Origin: Onchocerca volvulus
Lineage: Eukaryota; Nematoda; Chromadorea; Rhabditida; Onchocercidae
Length of the DNA stretch: 64,000 nucleotides
Direction of reading: 5' to 3'
Assembly: GCA_000499405.2 (NCBI GenBank)
Contig: HG738138.1
Location: 1,860,001 to 1,924,000, forward strand
This document shows positions 53,840 through 64,000 of the stretch, piece after piece (the stretch's first letter is position 1; every line of letters begins with the position of its first letter). A program made the position numbers and the translations under genes. Below the pieces are notes generated by a model. The model did not search any database. It was not told the origin of the DNA and saw only the letters and a program-made list of their open reading frames with translations.

Positions 53840-54529
53840 TTAAATCCAATCAAATGTTTTGCTCGAATAACATAAAATCATTTCTCGATTGCATTCCAGA
53901 ATACTCTAAAATGTTTGATAATACAGGAAAAAAGAAAATCTGCACTGCATAGCTGAACAACCCGAAATCTGAAATAATTTACCGGAATTAATTCACTTTC
54001 TATACCAAATATCAGTACTTCACTAATTAGCGCTGCAGCTGTGAAATGAACATCCGGTACGAATGATTGTCCACAGTAATTTTGGATATTGACCAGTTGT
54101 TGTGTTAAACTGAATTTATCTGTTTATTGGAGAGTTAGTGTGCTTGCGATGGTTTGATTGGACTTTGGACTTTCTTGAAATTAGATGGAATTTTCAATAT
54201 TTTCCGAGTAAAAGTATGCAGTTTTTTCTTTTTTTTTTTGAAAATAATAAGATTAAAAGAAAACTACACTACGTGGAAAATTAATTTAATTAATATTTTC
54301 AATTTTTTAATTTAAATTTTTTATTTTCATAAAATTTATGAAAATAATTTAAAATTTATGAATCTGGAAAAATGCTATATTATTTGAATGAATTGTGCAT
54401 TTATTTTGGAGAATTAATAAATAGAACAGAAACGGTCATTTATTATAACGTTCTAGATTGATTGTGTAGTGTCCCGGTTTTATTAAATCTTATAATTAAC
54501 TATCGTTTTCTTCCTGTATTCTTCATCAT
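53840..54529 (-). CDS. Possible small gene next to twinfilin, unidentified
   Basis: The middle piece, 54109-53983, is the convincing part. It is an open, complex, non-repetitive stretch reading LTQQLVNIQNYCGQ then FVPDVHFTAAALISEVLIF, bounded by an AAATTCAG acceptor and a CCG|GTAAAT donor. A frame-consistent model adds 54529-54501 (start MMKNTGRKR) and 53905-53840 (ending SSKTFDWI, TAA), giving 73 aa with no frame break. Weak points: the proposed ATG is only 24 nt from the divergent twinfilin ATG, and exon 1 has a poor donor. Size and hydrophobic pattern faintly recall small histone-fold proteins of the CENP-X kind; that is a guess. Confidence 0.35.
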
Positions 54530-54552
54530 TTTATCAATATTATCCGAACATT

Positions 54553-57500
54553 ATGGCTTGCCAATCTGGTATTCGAGGTTTGTTCTTTTTCTCATATTTA
54601 ATTAGTTAATTCTTGTTTCCAAAAAAGTTTTTCCTTATCCTTTTCTGCGTAATACTTAAAATTCTATAGAATCATTGAAACAGCATTATAATTGAAGTTG
54701 TTAAATTTGTATTGTTAGAAGTGAGATAAAAGAAGTTGTATTCTCAATAAAGCTATCAGTTTGGCAAAATAACTGTTTCTGATCAATTTTTCTTTTTTCA
54801 GCAAGCGACAAACTGCTAAAGTTTTTCAATGAATGCAAATCAGGAAAGATAAGACTTGCGAAAATCGTTGTTAAAAATGGTATCAACTTTTGGTGAATTT
54901 GTTTTTTATTTTTCGTAAAAAATAGAATTTAAAATAATACATGGCTACCTGACGAACCAGAGAAATGATGTAAAATCCATTATGAAAATAAGCGATGAGA
55001 GTTGATTGATGATTATAGGTAGTGCATCACATGCTCCATAAATCTGTATATTCTTGCAAACGGATTTCAGCAGAATCAGCAACATGATACTAAATAAAAA
55101 GACAAGCATTCTCAGCTGTAATAAAAAAATTTGAAAATTTTCATAATATTATGAATTACTAATAGGAAAAGTTGTCTATATTAATCTCATTTTTTATTTC
55201 GTTTTTCACTTTGTTTTTTTTTTCTTTTTTTTACTGTAGAAAATATTGAATTTGATTTTATGCGAATAATTTCAGAAGAACTGTGTGTTAATTTCCAAGG
55301 TAAAGGTACAACTGATTGGCGTGCCGACTTCAAGCGTCATTTGCCAGATTGCATTGACGCATTTGAACCGTGTTATATTTTGTTTCGCATCGATGAACCA
55401 TATGGCTGGATTCTAATGAGGTTTATTGTTTTAATTGGAAATAGTGCTAGTTATATATGTGACTACCAAATACGTTATTATATTAACTTGCACATAACTT
55501 GGAATATCTTATTTGGATGAATGGCATGATCTTTGAGAGACTTATGATGTTTTTAAAATTATCCTCAAAAAATTTAATTGAACAGTGATAATAAAACGAA
55601 ACTGAGAAGATGTATGTTGGTAGGTTATATGGAAATATGGTTGTGATTGGAGTTCTAAAAAAAAACTTGTAATTGTAAATGTATTATAGTTTTGCTGATG
55701 ATCGTGCTCCTATTCGTGAGAAAATGGTTTTTGCTGCAACTTGGGCTACGTTCAAATCAGAATTCGGACAATCCAATATCAGGTATTAAATTTGACTTTT
55801 TCTTTACTTATAAATTATTGGTTCTTAAATTATTTTTTTGATTGTTATTTCTCATATCATCCGCCGTCCGGATTTTCAACGTCATTTTTTTTTCTTTCTT
55901 TTTTTTTTTCTTTTTTAAATAGTGTAGCTTTGCGTCGAACATGATCGAATATTATTTTTTTGAAGGGGATTGTGATTGCGATTATTTAGCTAATTACTTT
56001 AATTCATTAAATTACATTTTTCTTGTTGAAAATTGCAGATATGAGTATCATGTGACAGATAAGAAAGAAATGACATTGGAAGCGTTCGAAAGATGGCTTT
56101 CCAGTAAGGAAGATCCTGGACCTATGTCAGAACTTGAAAAAGAATTTTATAATGCACATCAAGAGCTAAAAGTTACTGTACCGTCAGTTGTTGCAGCACA
56201 AACTGTGAGAGGTTGGTTTGGTATTTTTAATCTTTATTTTGAAATACTCATATGTATTTCTTTTTTAAAAATGAAGTACTGTTTTGCTTATTCAATCATC
56301 TTTGCATCCTTTAGAATCGATTTTTCGTATGAGAATCACAATCTGAAAGAATTGCATTTGCCTGAAATTCACGGAATCATTTTTGAATTTCACTTTGAGA
56401 ATATTGTCCACAAGAATTTCAAATTTTTGTGAAAGATGAAACGAACTTTTCTAGGTGTTTTCTTTCCGGTGGATCAAGATGCTGAAGAAGAATTACGAAA
56501 ATTAACTAATCACACAGTGAATTATGTTCAGCTAGCTGTTGATACATTAAATGAAGCAATCAAATTGGAATGTTCAAAACCGTCCATCTCTCCTGAACAG
56601 TTGAATGAAGTAATCAATTTCATTTTTCTCTAACTGTATAAACTTTGGATTAATTTTTATCTATGTAGTTCTCGATTTTAATGGCAATGGCTAGTAATTT
56701 TCTCACTCATAAAACAGCCATTAATTTAGATCTGTGACTTTACTGACCTTATGTTGATATTTTCGAATCTTATCATTTATTGTCATAGTCTGAATTAGTG
56801 CATTAATTTATACTCTCTAGTGTTTATTCACAATCATACAAGTCCTGATCACATCAATGTTTGGAGATACAATATATTGAATGACCGAATAGTTTTGAAA
56901 CTTCATGCTCTCCTAACAAGTTCTTTTTTTTTTTCAGGTAATACCTCGAGACAAGCCACGATACCACTTCTATCGTTTCTCTCATAAATATAATGGTCAA
57001 GATTGTGATAGTTTATGTAAGTTTGCATTCTACAAAACCGTCCCAAATATTCTGAAGACCTTTTGATTTCTTTTTTGAATCTGAATTCGTTTTGAACTAG
57101 TTTTACATTTAAATCATTTTGAGTATTACATTCCAAAAGGTTTTGTAACACTTTTTGTTGAAGTTTAAATATAAAGCTTTTTGACATTTGCAAATATATG
57201 TTTTGCTTATAATCGTTTCGGTTTTGTTTTCTGTTGCAGTTTTCATCTATTCGATGCCTTCTTCGGGATGTACAATCAAAGAACGAATGCTTTACTCAAG
57301 CTGCAAACAACCATTTTTACAAACCGCTTTGTCAGCTGCAAATCTTTCTCCGGATAAAAAGGTTTTAGTTTTGAAATTTTGAGCAGTCGGATCAATTAAA
57401 ACTTGTCTCTATATTGCATAAATTAAATGATGAAAATGAACATGATATAGCAGTTATATTAGAATCTGAATGATAAATGTAGATGATTGTGACGCTTTTG

Positions 57501-57699
57501 GCTATCTGTCCTGCTAGTGGAGATAAGAATGGTAATTAATTTCTCCTTTCAGATAGAAATTGATAGTAAAGAATTGTTATCATCGGATATTCTCATTGAT
57601 TACACTCATCCAGCTCCACAAATGAAGGAAAAAAGTTTTGCAAAACCACCGGGACCATCACAAAGAGGAGCTCGGCGTGTTACTAAAGCAGTCGGTTAA
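54553..57699 (+). CDS. twf-2: Twinfilin, actin-monomer and filament-end binding protein
   Basis: Twinfilin has two ADF/cofilin-homology domains; it sequesters ADP-actin monomers, caps barbed ends and binds capping protein. Plus-strand exons: 54553-54577, 54802-54879, 55240-55420, 55690-55782, 56039-56211, 56455-56609, 56938-57016, 57240-57361, 57553-57699; exactly 350 aa, the length of the human protein. It starts MACQSGIRASDKLLKFFNEC (human MSHQTGIQASEDVKEIFARA). ADF-H1 contains PCYILFRIDEPYGWILMSF and RAPIREKMVFAATWATFK. ADF-H2 contains GVFFPVDQDAEEELRKL, RYHFYRFSHKYNG and FIYSMPSSGCTIKERMLYSS. The tail HPAPQMKEKSFAKPPGPS followed by a basic RGARRVTK matches the capping-protein/phosphoinositide-binding tail. 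A frame at 55932-55945 looks like an exon but is skipped: the 55782-to-56039 junction gives family-like NIRYEYHVTDKKEMT. Confidence 0.95.
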
Positions 57700-59465
57700 T
57701 GTTTTCATCTTATTATTTTGCTTCATCTGTGTGCTATAGAAGTCTTTTCTATAATTGTTATTTTTTGATGCTTTCTGCAAGATCACTATATATAAATAGT
57801 TCTTTTCGTACCATAGTACTTCTACATTAATGGAACAATTTTGTTTGTTGAAAAATTTAATTTTATCCTCAACTTTATTAAATGAAAGTGCAACAGAGTT
57901 GCTCAAATATAATCAATTCCTATTAGGATATTTGGTTTTGAATACCTACTAAGTAAATCTCACTACTATAGTATTGTGTTTAATCTTTTTCCTCGTGTCA
58001 TATTCCAACTAAAATCTTATAAATAATGAAAAGCTCGAAAATCATTACATGTAAAAAGTGCTTATCAAGCTTGCTTGGGCTTTCACTGTTTGCTCTCGAT
58101 ATTGAAAATGTGCCCAAATAAAATACTTATATCCTGGACTGCTATACTTTCTGGATATATGTTCAACTATGTGAGTTCAATTGTGATATGCCATCCTTAT
58201 CGCGTATGCTTGTCGTGTTTCCAAATGATGGAGTAATATTAAACTATGGAGGTGATATTAAAATAAACTACTTTATTTTTATGGAAATAGTAACATAATT
58301 AAATTAACTGTGGTTATAAATATTATGCAAATTACTAGCAAAACATTTTATACTTCGTCTAAGATCACCGAACAGTTTAATGATTTTTTTCACCTGCTAT
58401 GTTTCCTGCTTATTCTGTTAAATTTTGTAATTAGTATATTATTCTATGATTACTGACATATTATTTCTCTCGTTCTCTGTCTACTCATAACATTGTCTTT
58501 TTTTTTTTTGCTTTCGCGTTTCTGAATTAAAGGTGGAAATTGGTACCAGGATGAAAGTATTTTAACAAACCTTACTACGATAAGCCACTATGCTTGTTTT
58601 ATTAGCATTTAATATTTCTCTGTGATAGTTTCTGTTGTATTATTTAAAGTATAATTTTCGCAGATGTTACATTCTATTATTTAAAATGTAATTTTCATAG
58701 ATTATTATGCTGCATTTCGGAGTGTTTTAGCTTTCGTATGGAAAAAATAAAAGTTTTGCGAAACTTATGTTATGAATACGGTAGAAACCTTCATATGAGT
58801 AACACTTCTTAAAGTTGAAATATTCAATGATTTCGTTCGTGAACTTTTCATATTCATTCTCGTTAATTTGCTTACTTAACACTGAATGCTTTTTGCCTAT
58901 TACAAAAGAAATATTTTCAGATTTTGTTAATTCCTCACTCGGATAATTTGATTTCTGAAATTCATTTCAAGCTTGAATAATAAGCTTTGAAACTTTATTA
59001 GACAACAAATTGTAGCTGAAATCTTGCTTTCGAAAAGTTTTAACATACAATAGCGGAACATTTTGAAGTCTCTTTATCGATTAATATACAGGATGAAAAT
59101 TTTTATTTTGCAAATATAGTCGAAATTGAGCGGAATTTTTGAAGCAAATACCATGGTAGGAACTAGCAATGGCTCATCTAAATAATGAAAACAGTAGTAG
59201 GAGCAAGCGTGATGAAGATCGTAAGGCGGTTTGATGCATATCCCACGAACAAAATATTTCGAATTCATAAAATCGTCATTTTATCCTCATTTCAATGGAA
59301 TCAATCAATAGATGATAATAATGTAAATTAATTCTTATGAATTATAACAATAAAATGGCGACTTATTTGTTAATAATAATAATAAATACAAGGAAGCAAA
59401 CAATTCTGCAATGAGAATTTGTCGAAAAATTGCCATTTTAGGGATGATCGATAAATTTCGTACAT
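57700..59465. other. Convergent intergenic region
   Basis: 1.8 kb between the 3' ends of twinfilin (plus) and the unidentified right-hand gene (minus). AATAAA-type signals occur on the plus strand near 58117. A 64-codon minus-strand frame at 59074-59268 sits where the 3' UTR of the right-hand gene would be; I do not call it a gene. Confidence 0.6.
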
Positions 59466-62400
59466 TCATTGAACGACGGTATTTGTCGTTGTTGTATCGG
59501 TCACAGTTTTCTTTTTATAATATTTTGTGGTTACGTGTCTAAAATGCAAAAAAGAGGTTTTTTTTTTTTTTTTTTTTTTCTCATTAACGATTAAAACTTG
59601 GATTAGATTAAGAAAATAATCACGAGTCATTTCAAGGATAATGGTTCAATTCGTGATCCTGCTAAAGGCCGTTAGCTAAATTAATCTGCCTTAAGTTGCC
59701 TTTTCAAACATTTAGATTCTATTTTAATAGATATTAATGGAATTTACGTTTAATATGATTTCCTGGAGTTTCTTGAAAGTCTTTTAAAACTTTTGAGATC
59801 AAATTTTAATTTATTCGAAAATGGATTAACAATCATTACCTAGAAATGACACCAGGTTCAAGTGGTGTCTCAATAATACGCTTTTCTTCCTCTTTAAGCA
59901 GCGTACTTTCGCTATTCGGATTAACACTTGTCATAATTTCACGCTTATACGATACTGGTTGACCATCTTTATCCACGTAATTTCCTTGTAAACTTGCTTC
60001 CGTATTCGCTATCGTACCTCGAGGTAACGTCTGTAAATAAACAGCTACGAATCAATCATATTACACCAATTATGAAACGATTTGAAAATTTGAAAATTCT
60101 CCTATTCATAAATCATTTCAAAAATTATTTATTTTAATTAATTACTCTATACTCTTAAAATTTTCCAAAAAAATTTTAGGAAAAAATGCTATTAATCATA
60201 GGAATTAGCTAAAGTAAAGAATTTCCACATCTGTTTAATATTTGATCGGAAAAAAATTGATAATATTTGAATATAATTGTAAACATTAAAATAACTTAAT
60301 AAAAAAGATTAAAAAGGAAACAAGTGAACTATGAAATATATATAGATATAATTTTTGTAAACGTCTTTCGTCAATGTATATTTTATGTATTTTGATGTGT
60401 AAATATACATTTTTTTGCAATCAAATCAGCTAAAATAAGAAATTCACCTAACTTCACATAAATTCAAATGAATCGAAAATGATTGATGTGAAAATATTTT
60501 TGAAAAATTTTGCAGTATTTTGATGATTTCGACAAAATTATCTTATGATATTTTGGAGAAAAAAAAAAAACAACTAAATAAATGATAAACAAAGAAGTGA
60601 ATCAGTAATTAATGAAATAACGTGATACGTGATACCTCCGACATTTCAGCACGTCGATTGAAATTACCAGTACCTTGCGTAACGGATACAACCGAAGTAT
60701 TATAGGGTGCAGCAGTTTCGTGATGTGTTTTGCGTTGATAGCTCGTTTTCTGAATCGCATACGTATCGGCCGGATTCGTTGCCGATATTGCAGTTGCATT
60801 AACCGGTTGACTACTTATCATTCTTTCCGTTGCACGCTCATGCACTTTTTGTTCATAACGTGAACTGCTACTGTAAACGTGAAAAATCCACAATTATTCA
60901 TTTCTATGAAAAATTAAATTAGATTTATTTAAATGATTAAAGATTTTATTGCAGATAGCGAAGGTACCGCTTATGGCTTCGTTATCGAGCCTAATCAGTC
61001 TTTCAGATTCTTTCAATTAGTCGAAAATTCAGTTGAATTTTTGTACCTCTGTGATTGCCAGGTTGATGATTGTTGCTGAGTTCCGGAAGATATCGGATGT
61101 GATGATCCAATAGGTACCGGAGCATAATTTAAATGATTGCCTTGCTTTGCTGGTATTATTCCATGCTCTGATGATACATATTGTTGTTGATTGCTCGAAT
61201 AGGAAGTATGATATTGCGGTTGATTCCGTTGTACATTTTCCGGACCACCAGTATGTGTTGCATACTGTGTCTGCGATACAAAACCATCGTAATCACCGGT
61301 TGGTCTAGCATCAGTAGCAGTACCGTATCCTTCACCTCTTTTCTGCATATCATATTTTTCGTGTTTGCGTTGTTCTTCACGATATTCGGCATAATTGTAA
61401 TTAGTTTGTGTACCACTACCGTATCCATCACGATTTTGTCGATCAGCTTCACTTTGCCATAATGCATGAGTTTGATCAGCCCTACTACACCAAAATGGTG
61501 GTTGTTGTGGTGGAATCTACAAAATATTGTAATAACTTATAATTATATTAGAAATTACATCAGATATTCTTTTCTTTTTTTTTTCAATTTTTTTTCGAAT
61601 TAAAATTATCATCAAATTATTTATTTGTATTAAAATTTATAAAAAAGATGTAATTAATAATGGAAGTATGAAATATTAGACGTATATTTCACGTGGTAAA
61701 TATCCACGCATGTTCCTATCAAACCTTCGACGAAGGCGGCATTTGTATACGAGCATCGGTATTTCTTGCTTTATCTTCCCAAATATTACGTCGATCACTA
61801 ACAATACGTGACCACGTTGGTTGATGATCATATGTCTAAAAAATTCTATTAATTAAAGTTTTTTGAATAAATATTAATTAATTAATCATTTATAATATCT
61901 CATTATTTTCTCTCTCTCTTTCTCCTAAACTCATTCTCTTCCTGCTTAAGTCACATGAATGTGTAGTTTTATTAAGCAAAGCATTTTTTTTTCCTTTTTT
62001 TTTTAATAAGCAAATATTAATACATATTCAGATTTAAGAAAAAAAAAAAGCTTATCGTTAATAAAGCTTGAAAATTTGACATGTAAATTTATTTAAAAAT
62101 ATTGAAATTTTTAATGGTCAATAAATTAAGCATTACTTGATGTGAAATTTTTTAGCTTATAAAAAGTAAAGAAATTAAATGAAAAGTAAAACAAACGAAA
62201 AGAAAATTTTAAATAAGAAGCGATATAATTGTGTCATCATGAAGCAGCATTTTATTAAAATTATTAAATAACAGTTTAACACAGCGATAGCAATGAGCAG
62301 AAGTTAGAAGTTTCATTTTTTTTTAAAGGTCAACTGATAAAGGGATGATAAGACGGAATTGGTTAAAGATACGTAAGGGTAACGTAATTTATGTGAAGAC

Positions 62401-64000
62401 TGGGAAATGAGAGGTAAGCAGTAACGGAAGCAGGAAGAATGTAACAAATGCAGGACCTGGGACCGGGCAAGACGTGGGTCCGACCTGTTCTTCCACTGAT
62501 TATGTTTTTCGAAAGACCTTGATTGCCATTCCGGGGTCATCGACCTCTTTTGAGCAATCAGCGCTTTATCGTTCAACAATGTCTCAATTGTCACCTCTTT
62601 CTCGACATTCCCATTGGCCCATTCGGTTCTTCCTGTTGGTGCCGTCTTGCTTTGCATTCGGATCCACGGTTGTTCTGTCTTCACATACGGTACGCTAGCT
62701 ACGCCAATATCGGTACGTCTACCAGTGGTACCAGTCGATGCATAATTCGTTACTGTTTGTGATGTAAAACCAGCAAGATCCGTTGACGGTGGCAATGTTT
62801 CATGGGACGGTGGCGTAGAGTACGTGTCGCGTGTCCTAAATGTATCGTTTTGCCTGTAAGCAGAGTTATTATCTTTCTTCGCTGATAAACTGAATGTTGT
62901 TGGTCTAGCTGCTTCTTCCTGACGAGTAACGGTACGATGTTGGCGAGTAAAACCAACGGTTGGTCCAAATGAGGTACCAAAACTATGATCATGTAGCTCA
63001 TTTCTGGTAAGATGTTGATTGGATCGCGTATCACCAATTAGAATATCAGCAGAAACGTGATCCACGTTAGGTGCTATTTCGATATTCATCTCATCACGTT
63101 TCAGCGAAGCATGATCAAATTTGGGATGCAAACGGCGTTGTTCCGGTCCATGACCATGATATGGTCCATTCATCCCTATTGCACCTTTCCGGAAATCCAT
63201 ACCGCCCATTTCATATCCAGGAATTGTCGTCTTCTGCTCATCATTATTTCTTTGAGTGTCTCCAAAGTAGATATATGATGAATCTTGTGGTATGCGTGAT
63301 TTATCCACGTAATCTAATCCACCAAATTCATATCCTATTTTCGCTGGTACGTTCGATCTGCAGATATATTTGCATCATTCAAACAACTTTTTTTGCTTAT
63401 TTTCAACTTTTGTAAATCGATTTTTGATTATTTTTAATAATTGAACTTTTGAAATTTCTTCAACGTATTATGTAATTAGTTCTGTATGGAGCTGAAGCTT
63501 ATTAATTAATTCCGTGAAATTAATAACATACCTTTCTTCACTTCGATTTTTTGAACGCTGTAAGGTGGAATAATGAGGTGAATAATAAGGTTGTGCAGCA
63601 GAAGGTGTTGCTGAACGAGGTCGTTCACTTCGATTACGTGCTGTATGAGCCCAATATGGTTCCTAAAAAAAATTACAAAAGTAAATTTCCAATTCTTTTT
63701 TTAAAAATTCAAAGAGAATTTAAAAAAAAAAAAAAGAAATAAATTCAGAATAGCTTATGTAACATTCCAAAAATCAAATAAATGAATCATTAGTCTAAAA
63801 ATATATGTAAAATGTAATATCTTAATGATACTGTTGTTTATATTAAAGTTTAAAATTAATTTGTAATAATGTATTATTTCAAAAAAAAAAAAAAAAAGGT
63901 AAAGGAAAGGTGAAATAATTTTGCTAATCTAACCTGTGCAGGTGGAATATGAGGAATTTCCGCTTGAGCTATCATTTCATTGAAATGTTGACCAAATGTA
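59466..64000 (-). CDS. Large low-complexity nematode protein, C-terminal 725 codons, unidentified
   Basis: Minus-strand exons, in transcription order: 64000-63934 (entering from outside), 63662-63532, 63357-62457 (a 901-nt exon), 61835-61725, 61516-61047, 60870-60636, 60030-59840, 59538-59466. Every junction keeps frame; the stop is a TGA at 59468-59466. The protein is rich in Gln, Ser, Thr, Arg, Pro, Tyr and Gly, without membrane segments, Cys pattern or a domain I recognise, and is probably disordered. Recurrent aromatic motifs follow proline-rich exon edges: EPYWAHTARN, HQPTWSRIVSD, NIWEDKARN, PPFWCSRADQ. The C-terminus is basic and Thr-rich (HVTTKYYKKKTVTDTTTTNT). This could be a scaffold or cytoskeletal linker; nematode-specific structural proteins such as PAT-12 are worth comparing, but I cannot assign it. 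The 5' half lies beyond 64000. Confidence 0.8.

Noticed and set aside
55932..55945. Possible twinfilin exon after the TTAAATAG acceptor at about 55922
   Set aside because: It has no donor in a usable phase and hits a stop. Joining 55782 directly to 56039 reproduces the twinfilin sequence and the 350-aa length.
58500..58580. Possible extra 3' exon of twinfilin after a TTAAAG acceptor
   Set aside because: The twinfilin stop at 57699 already gives the conserved tail and family length; no donor of matching phase is needed.
62474..63415. Several plus-strand frames of 70-114 codons
   Set aside because: Shadows of the 901-nt minus-strand exon, whose own frame is uninterrupted and joins its neighbours in phase.

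Overview
The window is eukaryotic nuclear DNA, very AT-rich, with intron-dense genes, short exons and acceptors of the TTTTCAG/TTTTAG kind. The gene set, the 5' acceptors just ahead of start codons (trans-splice-like) and many GTT donors point to a nematode. A filarial/spirurid worm is my best guess, but the species cannot be read from the sequence. No rRNA, tRNA, CRISPR array or intact transposon was seen.

Layout. Five genes lie head to tail on the minus strand across the left 44 kb. In order of transcription they are: a K+-Cl- cotransporter (KCC/SLC12 type, 24001-44278, 23 exons); a tolloid/BMP1-type astacin protease (nas-39 type, 13202-21060, 18 exons); a GRIPAP1/GRASP-1-like coiled-coil protein (6749-12053, 15 exons); MON1 (sand-1 type, 1959-5813, 10 exons); and mitochondrial ribosomal protein L2 (cut by the left edge, start at 1015). 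I rebuilt the exon chains by hand. Each complete chain keeps a single frame and gives family-typical lengths: KCC about 1121 aa, tolloid 957, GRIPAP1-like 606, MON1 about 503.

A gene-poor, homopolymer-rich stretch (about 44.3-53.8 kb) separates these from twinfilin (plus strand, 54553-57699, 9 exons, 350 aa). The right end holds the 3' 725 codons of a large, low-complexity Q/S/T/P/R-rich protein on the minus strand (59466-64000), which I do not recognise.

How the genes relate. GRIPAP1 (Rab4-linked recycling endosomes) and MON1 (Rab5-to-Rab7 switch) are adjacent, co-oriented and about 0.9 kb apart, which fits a possible polycistronic unit with mrpl-2. From memory, the tolloid and twinfilin genes also share one cosmid (F38E9) on the C. 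elegans X chromosome, so the window may preserve old linkage.

No clear-cut new system was found. The most interesting leftovers are an orphan, well-bounded 162-nt exon (22560-22721), a possible small divergent gene beside twinfilin (53840-54529), a coding-like antisense island inside a tolloid intron (about 13430-13680), a 38-nt tolloid intron, and a recurring P-x-W exon-edge motif in the unidentified right-hand protein.
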